Source of the DNA: Sporosarcina cyprini
Lineage (GTDB): Bacteria; Bacillota; Bacilli; Bacillales_A; Planococcaceae
Direction of reading: 5' to 3'
Length of the DNA: 64,000 bases
NCBI RefSeq assembly: GCF_022048975.1
Contig: NZ_JAKMHX010000022.1
Location: 83,721-147,720, forward strand
Positions 43,146 through 52,077 of the stretch are shown piece after piece. Both the position numbers and the translations under genes were made by a program. The stretch's first letter is position 1. Every line of letters begins with the position of its first letter. The notes under the pieces are model-generated. The model was not told the DNA's origin and ran no database searches. It was given only the letters and a program-made list of their open reading frames with translations.

Positions 43146-44408
43146 ATGGATAACAGAATACAAGCAATCGCAGATCAAGCTCAAGCTGAATTTGGCCTTG
43201 AAACCTATCGGCTGGGTCGCCATGCGATTTTTCAAAAACAAGACGTCTTAGGAGAACCGTATTATCAGCTTTCTATGGAGTGGTTTCCGCTTTCCGCAGG
43301 CGAAGTAGAAGAAGACGAGAATCCTGAAGGTGCCGCTATCCTTGATTATCATCTTCAGGAGAAACGTTTTGAAAGTGTTATTTTTGTGATGGAGCAAACT
43401 GATTCGACACATCATCCATTCGAGAAAAGAACGGTGGAGGAAATGGCCTCCTTCGTGGAACGAATGACAGGATTCCAATTCGGCCGTGACTTCTTTGTAC
43501 AGGATTTCTATGGAACAGGAGCGTTATTTCATTCAGAAGCAAATGGCGTCCGTCTATCACCTTCCTTTCAGGCCGAGGTGAACTGCGATGGCCAAGGGAG
43601 ACTGCTGTCCTTTACGACATATGGAAAAGCGCCGGATCAGAATGCAATCGCTCAACAAGAGTTCGAGACGACGCTCGAGGAAATAGAACCGCTTGTTCAA
43701 CAGCACGTCAAACTGTTTGAATTCCCTTCCGAAATGAAAGGGAAATTCGTTTCGGCGTATACGGTGGACGAAGTGTATATTACAGCTGATGGCTCGACCT
43801 GTCTTCCCTTTTTCACGGATGAGCGAATGGCGGTGCAGGTGGGAGACTTATTGGAGTGGACGGAACCTTTGAATGGATCCATTAACAGAAGCCCCTTGCG
43901 GTCATCAGAGGCGGTGGATGTGAATAAAGCCTTCCAAGAAAGTTCGGGAATAACCTTCTGCCTCTCTGACGAACAGGTAGAACAGTGCAAATCAGCGGTG
44001 CTGAATGCGTTACGAATGGAATATCCCGAAGAGAGCGGGAAATGGCGCTTGAAGATGCTGCAGCCCGAGCAGCGATACATCCATGCATTCTGTTATGCTG
44101 CCGAAAGCACAGCAAGCGATGTTTTACGTCCGAAGCTGGTTCTCTTTATCGATAAGGAAACGATGAATGTCGTCAATCTAATGGACAACCGGCCGATGCT
44201 GCAGGACATGTTTAACACGTTTAAGCCAGCAGAGCCAGCTAAAATTGATCACGAGACAGCCTACGAGTCGCTCGTGCCTTATATCACCATGGAACCTGTC
44301 TATGTATATGATTTTCGTTCCAAAACATATATATTATGCGGATTGATTGATTCAGACGTAGCTGTAGATGCTGTCAGCGGGGAAATTGTTGCGCTAGAGG
44401 ATTTATAA
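43146..44408 (+). CDS. Hypothetical protein, weakly YcdB/PepSY-like
   Basis: 420 residues, no signal peptide or membrane segment. The C-terminus (YVYDFRSKTYILCGLIDSDV, then AVDAVSGEIVALEDL) resembles the last PepSY-like unit of YcdB/YcdC proteins, where AVDAVSGEI is common. The rest is acidic and I do not recognise it. The ATG at 43146 has GGGAGG at good distance; an ATG four codons earlier does not. It stands alone between terminators. Confidence 0.7.
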   Translation: MDNRIQAIADQAQAEFGLETYRLGRHAIFQKQDVLGEPYYQLSMEWFPLSAGEVEEDENPEGAAILDYHLQEKRFESVIFVMEQTDSTHHPFEKRTVEEMASFVERMTGFQFGRDFFVQDFYGTGALFHSEANGVRLSPSFQAEVNCDGQGRLLSFTTYGKAPDQNAIAQQEFETTLEEIEPLVQQHVKLFEFPSEMKGKFVSAYTVDEVYITADGSTCLPFFTDERMAVQVGDLLEWTEPLNGSINRSPLRSSEAVDVNKAFQESSGITFCLSDEQVEQCKSAVLNALRMEYPEESGKWRLKMLQPEQRYIHAFCYAAESTASDVLRPKLVLFIDKETMNVVNLMDNRPMLQDMFNTFKPAEPAKIDHETAYESLVPYITMEPVYVYDFRSKTYILCGLIDSDVAVDAVSGEIVALEDL

Positions 44409-44411
44409 GAA

Positions 44412-44444
44412 TGAGGCCGCTTCTTAATTGAAGCGGCCTCTTTA
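44412..44444 (+). terminator. Terminator after the YcdB-like gene
   Basis: GAGGCCGCTT / AAGCGGCCTC 10-bp stem, 8-nt loop, TTT. Confidence 0.85.
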
Positions 44445-44454
44445 GACTAAAATG

Positions 44455-44488
44455 AAAGAGGCCGTCCACCCGTGCGGAAAAACGGCCC
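44455..44488 (-). terminator. Possible terminator of the prophage amidase gene
   Basis: On the minus strand GGCCGT and ACGGCC pair across a 15-nt loop and are followed by TCTTTCATTTT. Modest stem. Confidence 0.5.
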
Positions 44489-44532
44489 CCATTAGCACTT
44501 GGCACCCATCAAGGTTGCCCATGTCGAATTTC

Positions 44533-45336
44533 TTATTGCTCCACAGCAATGATAAACGCTTCAAAACCAGCCCGTTGCAGGTCTGCCACTTGCTTGTCCG
44601 CATTGGCTTTATCCGCAAAAGAACCCGTGATGACTCGATAATACGTAACCCCGCTTTGCGTAAAGATATCGATGAAGCTGTCGAATCCTTTCGCTTTGAG
44701 CTCCGCAACACGCTGATCGGCGTTCGCGCGGGATGTGAATGAACCTGTGACAACACGATATACTACACTGCCGGATGGCGGCGGCGTGCTTGACTTAATA
44801 AGACCAAGCGCTTTCGCCAGTCCATTGGCATGGCCGCGCGCCGCTTTGTCCAGCCATGCGGACGTTTTCATTTTTGCTGCATCCGTGGCATTATCAATAA
44901 AGCCATTCTCCGTCAACATCGCATGCATGTTGGATTCCCGCAGGACGTGGAAGTTTGCCTTCTTCTTGCCTCGGTTCGTCATATCGATCAACTTTACGAT
45001 TTCTGCATGGATCGTGTTACGCAATTGAGCAGTAGTAGAGGAATCGGACAGATTGCTGTGAATAAAATCCTCATACCCCGTGCCACCTCCTGCATTAATG
45101 TGGATGCTCAAATAGAAGTCCGCTCCCCATGCGTTGGCGTCATTCGTCCGTTGCGTCAAACTGACTGTCTGATCTCCTGTACGGCTCATCCGAACGGAAG
45201 CATTCGTATATTCATTCACCAAAATATTTCGTACGCGAGTCGCGATTGCGAGCGTCACATCTTTCTCCTTTAACCCATTTGCTGAAGCGCCACCGTCAGT
45301 TCCACCATGTCCTGGATCTAGATAAATTTTAACCAT
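44533..45336 (-). CDS. N-acetylmuramoyl-L-alanine amidase with two SPOR repeats
   Basis: 267 residues. Amidase_3 zinc hydrolase (about residues 1-175): ligands in YLDPGHGGTDGG, SIHINAGGG and catalytic Glu in MLTENGFIDN. After a Pro/Ser linker come two SPOR-type repeats (YRVVTGSFTSRANADQRVAELK and YRVITGSFADKANADKQV...), which bind denuded glycan. There is no signal peptide, as in phage endolysins released by a holin, and a holin gene lies directly upstream. Part of a decayed prophage lysis module. Confidence 0.9.
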   Translation of the reverse strand: MVKIYLDPGHGGTDGGASANGLKEKDVTLAIATRVRNILVNEYTNASVRMSRTGDQTVSLTQRTNDANAWGADFYLSIHINAGGGTGYEDFIHSNLSDSSTTAQLRNTIHAEIVKLIDMTNRGKKKANFHVLRESNMHAMLTENGFIDNATDAAKMKTSAWLDKAARGHANGLAKALGLIKSSTPPPSGSVVYRVVTGSFTSRANADQRVAELKAKGFDSFIDIFTQSGVTYYRVITGSFADKANADKQVADLQRAGFEAFIIAVEQ

Positions 45337-45438
45337 TTTACTTCCTCCTCTAATTTTCATTTTTTATTGGATTCCCATGACCTTTGCAACGAACGACTCA
45401 TCTCCTTCTACATCCGCACCACCCCCCTTTCAGGTAAT

Positions 45439-45472
45439 AAAAAAAGCGATGCCTATTTGGGTGGCAATCGCT
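45439..45472 (-). terminator. Terminator overlapping the end of the holin gene
   Basis: Minus strand AGCGATTGCC / GGCATCGCT with T7. The upstream arm is inside the last codons of the holin gene, so the amidase needs its own promoter or readthrough. Confidence 0.8.
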
Positions 45473-45653
45473 CCTTTACTTCACGTATTTCATTAGAGAT
45501 GTCGTCATATTTATCCGCCAACGCTTTCAACAGCTCCTGATACCGACGCTCCCTTGATTCACTGCTTTTCACTTGATACCAAAACAGCCAAACGAACAAC
45601 ACAGCAAATGGCCCCTGCGTCAAAAAATAACCAATCAGTTCCTTGGCATCCAT
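45453..45653 (-). CDS. Holin of the BhlA/UviB family
   Basis: 66 residues: one N-terminal membrane helix (GYFLTQGPFAVLFVWLFWYQV) and a charged helical tail (ESRERRYQELLKALADKYDD). This is the layout of BhlA (phage SPbeta) and UviB holin-like proteins that permeabilise the membrane for endolysin release. The ATG at 45653 follows AAGGGAGGG. It sits upstream of the amidase on the same strand. Confidence 0.85.
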   Translation of the reverse strand: MDAKELIGYFLTQGPFAVLFVWLFWYQVKSSESRERRYQELLKALADKYDDISNEIREVKERLPPK

Positions 45654-46031
45654 CCCATCCCTCCCTTTTTGGAATAAAAAAAGAACGCCCTTTTGGACGC
45701 TCCCTCCACACTGTATTCCGCCGATCCCTCTTACTCTTTTTTGGCTTGCCCCCATTGTAACCGAAAAAAATCCTCCCCGTCATATTCCCGACCTATGCGG
45801 CGCTTGCGACATTTGCGACCTGATATATAGATGGACAGTTCCTCGTTGCGAATTAACTCTTCCTCCTGCTGAAACGCCGTAGGAAATTCGGGTATCTCCG
45901 TACATCGCCACGTTTTCCACCCATCTGAACTAGTTTGCTGCCGCTAACATAAAATGATCCACTACTGTAAACCAGCTTCACATGCACCCTATGCTAATGA
46001 CAACTTCAAACTCAATCAGCCTACCTTCCAT
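45654..46031 (-). other. Prophage deletion junction with a coding remnant
   Basis: 378 bp between the Xpf-like regulator and the holin. On the minus strand a frame of about 70 codons without a start (ending at about 45739) reads TWRCTEIPEFPTAFQQEEEL, then IRNEELSIYISGRKC, and looks like a truncated phage gene. No capsid, tail or terminase gene is present where they would be expected. Confidence 0.4.
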
Positions 46032-46448
46032 TCATTTCACGACAACCGGCGCTTCCTGAATGAGCTGCTGGATGACAGCGTCTTTGATTCGACCGACATG
46101 ACGATCGGATAGCTGCATATGGCGGCCGATCCAGCGAAGGCTTTTCCCCTCCAGCATCCAATGAAGGACTTCCAATTCCCTGTCGTCCTCAATGAGCGCC
46201 ATCCGTTCTTGAACAAGTTCAATTTTCCTTTCATACTCGTACACTTTTTTCAAACGGCGTTCCCTCCTTGTTGCTTCCCGATAAATCGGATCGCTATGCC
46301 CCCCTTTTCGTTTTGGCATAGCTGCCTCTACGCCATATTGCGCTGTCAATCCGCCCATATCGCCCATTCCTTCCCGAATGACCTTAACGCTGTTGATCAT
46401 CCAGTGATAATCCCTCACCATTTGTTCCATTTCCATAAATGTCATCAT
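46032..46448 (-). CDS. Phage late-gene regulator, Xpf-like (sigma-70 region 4 type)
   Basis: 138 residues: charged helical N-terminus and a C-terminal helix-turn-helix (LEVLHWMLEGKSLRWIGRHMQLSDRHVGRIKDAVIQQL) like region 4 of sigma factors. In PBSX the Xpf protein drives late gene transcription. The ATG at 46448 has AAGGGG(TG) upstream. It is divergent from the Xre repressor, with repressor-type palindromes between them. In an intact phage, structural genes would follow; here a holin follows after 378 bp. Confidence 0.75.
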   Translation of the reverse strand: MMTFMEMEQMVRDYHWMINSVKVIREGMGDMGGLTAQYGVEAAMPKRKGGHSDPIYREATRRERRLKKVYEYERKIELVQERMALIEDDRELEVLHWMLEGKSLRWIGRHMQLSDRHVGRIKDAVIQQLIQEAPVVVK

Positions 46449-46462
46449 ACTCACCCCTTCTT

Positions 46463-46508
46463 GTTTCATTAATGAAACAAAATCCTTCAATTGTTTCAAA
46501 AGTGAAAC
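46463..46508. promoter_or_regulatory. Repressor operators between xre and the Xpf-like gene
   Basis: Two palindromes GTTTCATTAATGAAAC (46463-46478) and GTTTCAAAAGTGAAAC (46493-46508), 30 bp centre to centre. Further half-sites GTTTCA (46539) and TGAAAC (46581) reach toward xre. Pattern GTTTCA-N4-TGAAAC, likely bound by the adjacent Xre protein. Confidence 0.75.
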
Positions 46509-46625
46509 TATATTATTACATAAGGTAACATATGTTCCGTTTCACTTTCAATAACTTTTTAATAAAAAAGTTGTCATTATTGAAACCACAGACTATACTG
46601 GAAGTAATAAGTAGGAGGGAAAGAT

Positions 46626-46958
46626 ATGCAATCTTTGGGCCACGCATTGAAAAACATCCGGTTGGATAACAAATTATCGCAAGAGGAATTTGCGGAACGC
46701 ATTAATAAGCATCAAGGACTCTCCATAACGAAGGGAATGGTTTCGAAGTGGGAATCGGGGACGATCGAGCCGAAAACGAGGATGATGAAGGCGATTGCGG
46801 AAACTTTTCATGTCTCCATTGATGGCCTTCTCGGATTACAAGTTTCGGAGAAGCAGTCTATTGAAACAATTGCCACACATATTGACGATGATTTGACGCA
46901 AGAAGAGATGGAGGAAATAAAAAAGTATATCCAATTTATTAAATCCCAACGAAAGTGA
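46626..46958 (+). CDS. Xre family phage repressor
   Basis: 110 residues: N-terminal helix-turn-helix (LGHALKNIRLDNKLSQEEFAERI ... GMVSKWESGTIEPKTRMMKAIAETFHVSIDGLLG) and a short C-terminal helix for dimerisation. AGTAGGAGGG precedes the ATG. It is followed nine bases later by an ImmA-type peptidase, the classic lysogeny switch in which the peptidase destroys the repressor after DNA damage. Confidence 0.9.
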   Translation: MQSLGHALKNIRLDNKLSQEEFAERINKHQGLSITKGMVSKWESGTIEPKTRMMKAIAETFHVSIDGLLGLQVSEKQSIETIATHIDDDLTQEEMEEIKKYIQFIKSQRK

Positions 46959-46967
46959 GGTGGTTGC

Positions 46968-47417
46968 ATGACCTATGAATCCCTCATCGCCCAATATCCC
47001 CATCTCGTGATCAAAGAGGTAAAAACCATGCCAACTGGGCTGGCTGGCCTCTATATGGATAATATGATATTGATTGACCAGCGGCGCAGCAACTACGAGA
47101 AGCATTGCATCTTGGCCGAAGAACTGGGCCATTACGAAACAACATATGGGGATATTACCAACCTTCAATCTCTGCGGAATTGGAAATTGGAATTGCTAGC
47201 GAGAAGATGGGGCTATGAGAAAATTGTATCGCTCGATAAATTAATCGAATGCCATGAGTTGAATTATCGTTCCATTGAAGAAGTTTGTGCCCATCTCGAA
47301 GTGACAGCGGAGTACTTGGAGCTGTCCATTGCCCATTACCACGCACGATTCGGTTTGTCCGTCCACCATAACGGCTACGAAATTTATTTTGATCCCCTGT
47401 CGGTACGAAAGCAATGA
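46968..47417 (+). CDS. ImmA/IrrE family metallopeptidase
   Basis: 149 residues. The zinc motif is LAEELGHYETTYGD, the phage form of the family in which HExxH appears as EELGH. ImmA proteins cleave their partner Xre-type repressor, here the gene directly upstream (nine-base gap, same operon). PBSX XkdA is similar in position. This pair is the only intact control module of the prophage remnant. Confidence 0.88.
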   Translation: MTYESLIAQYPHLVIKEVKTMPTGLAGLYMDNMILIDQRRSNYEKHCILAEELGHYETTYGDITNLQSLRNWKLELLARRWGYEKIVSLDKLIECHELNYRSIEEVCAHLEVTAEYLELSIAHYHARFGLSVHHNGYEIYFDPLSVRKQ

Positions 47418-47521
47418 ATGCTTGCCCTTTACAACGGGCTGGCATGAATGGGGCAGGTATAATAGATGCTTCGTTTACAGGAGATGAATTTATTGATCCG
47501 TCCTTATGGAGCTACCCTATT

Positions 47522-47552
47522 GAAAACGACCGCCACACTAATGTGACGGTCG
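47522..47552 (-). terminator. Terminator of selO
   Basis: Minus strand GCGACCGTCAC, loop ATTA, GTGTGGCGGTCG then TTTTC; 11-bp stem with one mismatch. Confidence 0.85.
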
Positions 47553-47559
47553 CTCTTCG

Positions 47560-49023
47560 TTATGTTCCACAATAGGTTCGATACGGAACATTGGAGACAG
47601 ATGGAGTTGTATATTCCGCCTGTTCCTCCGTGTACGAATACGGCTTTGCAAGTACGTTCATGAGCCGGTCCATGACCGTGAAATCACCGCGCTCGACGGC
47701 CGCTTCCAATGCTTCTTCCACACGATGATTCCGCGGGATGATGGAAGGATTGCTTACCCGCATTAATTCAGCGGACTCCTCCTTTGTCTCGGTTTGCCGC
47801 GCACGCCGGGCTTCCCATTTTGCAAGCCATTCCTTGAACACATTCGTCTCACGAATAGGCATACCCGACCAGTCATCCAGCGTCAGTGCTCGGAACGTAT
47901 TCGTATAATCCGCTCCTTGGTTTTTCATGACGGCCAGCAACTCCTCAACAAGCTCCGCATCCTGCGGTTCTTCAGCAAACAGACCGAGCTTGCGCCTCAT
48001 TCCCTGCAGCCAATGTTCGTGATAAAGCTCCCTGAAGGAGGACAGCTTCCCTTCTGCTATTTGAATAGCAGTCTCGATTTCGTCATCAAATAACGGCAGC
48101 ATTGCTTCGGCTAATCTTGCCAAATTCCACTCCCCGATGCCCGGCTGGTTTCCGTAGGCATAGCGCCCTTGCCGATCAATCGAACTAAACACCGTTGCAG
48201 GATCGTAACTATCCATAAACGCACACGGCCCATAATCGATTGTTTCGCCGCTGATCGTCATATTATCGGTATTCATGACCCCATGGATAAACCCGACAAG
48301 CTGCCACTGGGCAATTAATTCGGCCTGCCGCTCGACCACTTTTTCAAATAAAGCCACATACGGATGCTGCGCTTCTTTGACTTCCGGATAATGCCGCTTG
48401 ATCGCATAATCAGCAAGCGCCTGAAGGTCTTCCACCACATTTCGGGCAGCTGCATATTGGAACGTGCCGACACGCAAATGGCTTGCAGCTATACGGGTAA
48501 GAACTGCTCCTTCCAGCGTCTCTTCCCGGTAGACCGGCTCGCCTGTCGCAACAACCGCTAAACTGCGCGTGGTCGGAATGCCGAGAGCGTGAATCGCTTC
48601 ACTGATGATAAATTCACGCAGCATTGGCCCAAGCGCCGCACGGCCATCACCCCCGCGGGAAAACGGCGTCCGGCCGGAACCTTTCAGCTGGATATCCACG
48701 CGCTTTCCACCCGGCATGATGTGTTCTCCCAAGAGCACGGCACGTCCGTCGCCAAGCATCGTAAAATGTCCGAATTGGTGGCCCGCATATGCCTGGGAAA
48801 TCGGCTCCGCTCCTTCCGGCAAACTGTTCCCTGCCAGCTCATCGATGCCCTGTTTTTTCTCCAATTCACTTGCATTCAAACCGAGAGCAGCCGCCAAAGG
48901 ATAATTCAAAACGATCAATTCCGGAGAGGGAGACGGCTCCGGTTCCGTTTTTGCATAAAACACTTCAGGCAGTGCAACATAACTGTTTTGCATCCGCCAA
49001 CCGATTGTATGGTTTTCTTCCAT
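47560..49023 (-). CDS. selO: Protein adenylyltransferase SelO (UPF0061/YdiU)
   Basis: 487 residues, the full family length. SelO is a pseudokinase that binds ATP in a flipped pose and transfers AMP to Ser, Thr or Tyr of redox proteins. Signature blocks are [64 protein letters not shown] and the C-terminus VPYRTYCGT with its conserved Cys. The start lies beside GGGAAGACG. Single gene. Confidence 0.94.
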   Translation of the reverse strand: MEENHTIGWRMQNSYVALPEVFYAKTEPEPSPSPELIVLNYPLAAALGLNASELEKKQGIDELAGNSLPEGAEPISQAYAGHQFGHFTMLGDGRAVLLGEHIMPGGKRVDIQLKGSGRTPFSRGGDGRAALGPMLREFIISEAIHALGIPTTRSLAVVATGEPVYREETLEGAVLTRIAASHLRVGTFQYAAARNVVEDLQALADYAIKRHYPEVKEAQHPYVALFEKVVERQAELIAQWQLVGFIHGVMNTDNMTISGETIDYGPCAFMDSYDPATVFSSIDRQGRYAYGNQPGIGEWNLARLAEAMLPLFDDEIETAIQIAEGKLSSFRELYHEHWLQGMRRKLGLFAEEPQDAELVEELLAVMKNQGADYTNTFRALTLDDWSGMPIRETNVFKEWLAKWEARRARQTETKEESAELMRVSNPSIIPRNHRVEEALEAAVERGDFTVMDRLMNVLAKPYSYTEEQAEYTTPSVSNVPYRTYCGT

Positions 49024-49157
49024 CGTCTTCCCTTCTTTCTCCTTTTACTATACCCGTTCCACATGAAAACATCAGGTATGCTGTTTCCTCGTTTCATTCA
49101 TAAAACAGGCGATATGGGGAATTGTATAGATGTGTGAAGAAAGGAGGGTGCAAATAG

Positions 49158-49394
49158 ATGCGAATTGCAGTGGAGCAACCGTATGAAGACGTAATGAACG
49201 CGCTTCAGTCAAAAGGGTATGAAGCGAAAATGTTTAACACGGACGAAGATGTAACCGGTTATGATATCGGCATTGTCCGTGCATTAAACGAAGGAAATAC
49301 GCATGAATTCAACTTCCCTGTCATCACAATGAAAGGCAGGTCCATCGACGAAGTCATCCAAGCCGTCGAAGAAAAGGCGAATCTTCTTCAATAA
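49158..49394 (+). CDS. ykuS: UPF0180 protein, YkuS-like
   Basis: 78 residues matching the UPF0180/YkuS family over its whole length (MRIAVEQPYEDVMNALQSKG ... VITMKGRSIDEVIQAVEE). Alpha/beta fold, cytosolic, function unknown. AAAGGAGGGTG lies upstream of the ATG at 49158. Monocistronic. Confidence 0.88.
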   Translation: MRIAVEQPYEDVMNALQSKGYEAKMFNTDEDVTGYDIGIVRALNEGNTHEFNFPVITMKGRSIDEVIQAVEEKANLLQ

Positions 49395-49400
49395 TAAACA

Positions 49401-49445
49401 ACAGACAGAATCTTAGGCAGCTGCCCGGATTCTGTCTGTTTGTCT
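49401..49445. terminator. Terminator of ykuS
   Basis: ACAGACAGAATC / GATTCTGTCTGT 12-bp stem with an inner GCAGCTGC, near-symmetric, followed by TTGTCTTTCT. Confidence 0.88.
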
Positions 49446-49450
49446 TTCTG

Positions 49451-49912
49451 CTAGCTGTCCATTTCCAGCTTCATAATATGCTCACCATTTACATCGAGCT
49501 CATCGATAAATTGAAATCCCAGCTTTTCATATAAATGAACGGCACCTGTATTCTCCTGATAGACACTTAAATAGATAGGCTGCTTACCATATTCCCCTGC
49601 AAGCTTTCCGATCAGCGCCCGCATAAATAACGTCCCGAGCCCTTATCCTTGATGGGATTCATCAATCAACACCCGATCGATCCATAATCGCCCCGTTACC
49701 GCTTCGCCCGGAAAAAATCCATACATCGCAAACCCGACAAGCAGCCCGTCCGCATATAATCCGACCGGCCGGTACTCCTTCCAAATTTCCGCATCACGGA
49801 GACATTGCTGGGGCGTCTCGATGAAATGGAGCTGAGCAGGCGCCACATGCAAACAAAGCATATCCCGGTAATTTTGAACTGTCACGTCATGAATGCCAAT
49901 ATCCACGACCAT
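49451..49912 (-). pseudogene. GNAT acetyltransferase (BltD/PaiA-like) broken by an in-frame TAA
   Basis: The frame codes for a complete GNAT enzyme of about 153 residues apart from one TAA at 49643-49645. The first 89 residues end RVLIDESHQG; after the stop the same frame continues GLGTLFMRALIGKLAGEYG ... YLSVYQENTGAVHLYEKLGF and ends naturally. The stop falls in the acetyl-CoA loop Q-G-x-G-L-G, where most relatives have Lys or Tyr; AAA or TAT to TAA would explain it. The fold resembles spermine/spermidine acetyltransferases. It may be a recent pseudogene or a sequencing error. Confidence 0.85.
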
Positions 49913-50194
49913 TCCATCCCTTTCCTTTCGTTATGTATTTAGTCTATTCGTGCACGGCTGAACGGCTTTCATCTAGAAATTCCGTCTACTCTCAAGGAAA
50001 AGTATGGCTCATTTCAATTGTCATCATACCCATTCCCTCATGACTTCAAGCAGATGGATTCATCTATGCCGAAGCGACCAAAGAACTGACAATGCTGTTC
50101 AACGCTACAGCTAAAGTATCAATTGACCATTTATATGAATCTATCTCTCATTGTCATCCGTACTATCGGTATCAATGAAACTGGAGGCAGAAGA
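49913..50194. other. Intergenic region with a possible coding remnant
   Basis: 282 bp. Between 50044 and 50178 one plus-strand frame without a start codon reads ADGFIYAEATKELTMLFNAT, then AKVSIDHLYES, and may be the tail of a lost gene; I cannot identify it. Nothing else is evident. Confidence 0.3.
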
Positions 50195-51079
50195 ATGAAA
50201 AAGATCTTGATGTTACTTTTGTCAATTTGCATAGTAAGCGCATGTTCTTCGGATAAGGAAAAGGAAAAAGAAGGCGCGGCAGACCAGGCAGTAGCTACAG
50301 AGACAGAACAAAAACGTGTGGAAGAGGAAAAACTAGAAGATGAGTCCGGCAGTGAAGAAGCAGAGCCCGAAGAAACAATGGAAACCGTTGACGAAACGGA
50401 CTTTTCCATTCCTACAGTTGCCATTCCATCTCCCTATAACGAAGAAGGAAATATGGTAAAGGAGCATACCATACAAGAGTACATGGAGATGGTCGAAAAG
50501 AATGGCGGCCTCGTTCGTTTTGAGTTGGATGACTATCCAGTGCGCGCAATCGAATCTGACAACATAAGCAATATTACCAATCTCGGAGATGCCTACATTG
50601 ATATATCCGAATTTGCTGCATACGAAGTTCCGCCAGAAGAGATCCCTTTTATCTATGATTGGTTCCTGTCCGTTCAACCGGATGACTTAAAGGGAACGCC
50701 CGCTTCTGAATACCGTACATGGGAGCAGGCGACAAACTTAGAGCGCGGAATTATGAAAATGGTCTATTTAACTGCTCCTTCCTTAAACGACCTAGGCTAT
50801 ATCATCGAAAATGATGAATTTGATCACCCGGCATTTAACGTCATTTGCCAAGATTTCTTTCAGCTGGGCTCGCCATCTGTTTTAATTCCAGCACCACAAA
50901 CTGGGACAGACATGACCATGTACGACATCATGATCAATATGAAGTACAAATGGGAGAAAATCGGGAAATTTGAAAATCCCGCCGAAAACAAAGAAGAATT
51001 TGAAAAAGTATATAAAGAACTGCGCAGCGAAACGAACAATCTCCTTGTGCGGATCAATTTTGTCCTCACCCAAAAATAA
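50195..51079 (+). CDS. Hypothetical lipoprotein
   Basis: 294 residues. The signal peptide MKKILMLLLSICIVSAC ends in lipobox IVSAC; a Glu-rich linker of about 50 residues follows. The C-terminal 200 residues form a mixed alpha/beta domain (VRFELDDYPVRAIESDNISN) that I do not recognise. GGAGG lies eight bases before the ATG at 50195. No neighbour suggests its task. Confidence 0.75.
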   Translation: MKKILMLLLSICIVSACSSDKEKEKEGAADQAVATETEQKRVEEEKLEDESGSEEAEPEETMETVDETDFSIPTVAIPSPYNEEGNMVKEHTIQEYMEMVEKNGGLVRFELDDYPVRAIESDNISNITNLGDAYIDISEFAAYEVPPEEIPFIYDWFLSVQPDDLKGTPASEYRTWEQATNLERGIMKMVYLTAPSLNDLGYIIENDEFDHPAFNVICQDFFQLGSPSVLIPAPQTGTDMTMYDIMINMKYKWEKIGKFENPAENKEEFEKVYKELRSETNNLLVRINFVLTQK

Positions 51080-51211
51080 GTGATCACCCATTCCCTTCAT
51101 CTATCAGACTCGAGACCGATATAAAATCAAACCGGCGTCTAGTAGGAATTGCTAAGATTTCAACGTATGATGAATACAAAGAAGTTCACGAGCGAAAAGG
51201 AGAATGGGACA

Positions 51212-51934
51212 ATGAAAAAAGTATTGTGGTTCGGACTGATCGGGGGGTTTTTGCTCATACTGGGTATGTATGGATACAATCGTATCTTCGCAAGTTCACT
51301 GAGCAAAGAGCAGACCATCGAAAAGGACAATGTCAGCGCATTGAATGTCGATATTAACTTCGGTGTTGGGGATCTGTATGTTTCAGGCGGTGCTGACGAC
51401 TGGATGGAGGGTACATTTGATTATACAGAGAAACGGTATGCCCCTGATATCTCGTATAAAAAGAAAAACAATACCGGGATACTGAAAATAAAACAGCAGC
51501 CTCGTATGACAATCGGGTTCTTCAAGAATAAAATGAAGAGCGATTGGGATATACAATTGTCCGACGATGTGCCGATCGACTTAAATGTCGACATGGGAGT
51601 CTCCAGTACTTCACTGGACTTAAAAGGATTACAGTTGAACAATCTCAAAATTGACAGCGGCGTGAGTGACTCGACGATCGATTTAAGCGGCGACTGGTCG
51701 AAAAGCTTTCAAACGCGCATCGCCATGGGCGTCGGTGATGTCACCCTGCTATTGCCAAAACAAACCGGCGTGAAATTATCCGTCAGCAAGGGCATCGGCA
51801 CAGTGAGCATGGATGGTTTCATTTCCCAAGGCAACAGGATCTATGTCAATGAGGCATATGACCAATCGGATGTCTTCCTCGATATTTCATTGGATATCGG
51901 TGTCGGGGATGTAAAGATCAAACTGATAGACTAA
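51212..51934 (+). CDS. Toast-rack (DUF2154/LiaF-like) exported protein
   Basis: 240 residues: N-terminal signal anchor (VLWFGLIGGFLLILGMYGY), then a repetitive beta-solenoid of the toast-rack type with regularly spaced strands (LNVDINFGVGDLYVSGG; LNVDMGVSSTSLDLKG; LKIDSGVSDSTIDLSG; VFLDISLDIGVGDVKIKL). Such domains occur in LiaF/YvqF proteins that sense cell-envelope stress, but no kinase gene is adjacent. AAAAGGAGAATGG precedes the ATG at 51212. Confidence 0.75.
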   Translation: MKKVLWFGLIGGFLLILGMYGYNRIFASSLSKEQTIEKDNVSALNVDINFGVGDLYVSGGADDWMEGTFDYTEKRYAPDISYKKKNNTGILKIKQQPRMTIGFFKNKMKSDWDIQLSDDVPIDLNVDMGVSSTSLDLKGLQLNNLKIDSGVSDSTIDLSGDWSKSFQTRIAMGVGDVTLLLPKQTGVKLSVSKGIGTVSMDGFISQGNRIYVNEAYDQSDVFLDISLDIGVGDVKIKLID

Positions 51935-51939
51935 TCTAT

Positions 51940-51972
51940 CCCTCTTTCTATTTAGGAAAGAGGGTTTTTTAT
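51940..51972 (+). terminator. Terminator of the toast-rack gene
   Basis: CCCTCTTTC / GAAAGAGGG stem followed by T6. Confidence 0.92.
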
Positions 51973-52077
51973 TGCAAAGCAACTCAAATGGAAGTTTAAC
52001 GGTTATCTCTGAGGAAAGTAGGTTATAGAAAGAGAGGGAGCAACTACTGCTCTCATTAGAAAGGAGGAATAGGAGAA

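Noticed and set aside
47485..47547. A 20-codon frame MNLLIRPYG... after the ImmA gene, with AGGAG and a TATAAT upstream
   Set aside because: Too short and runs into the selO terminator; no family or conservation can be judged from one sequence.
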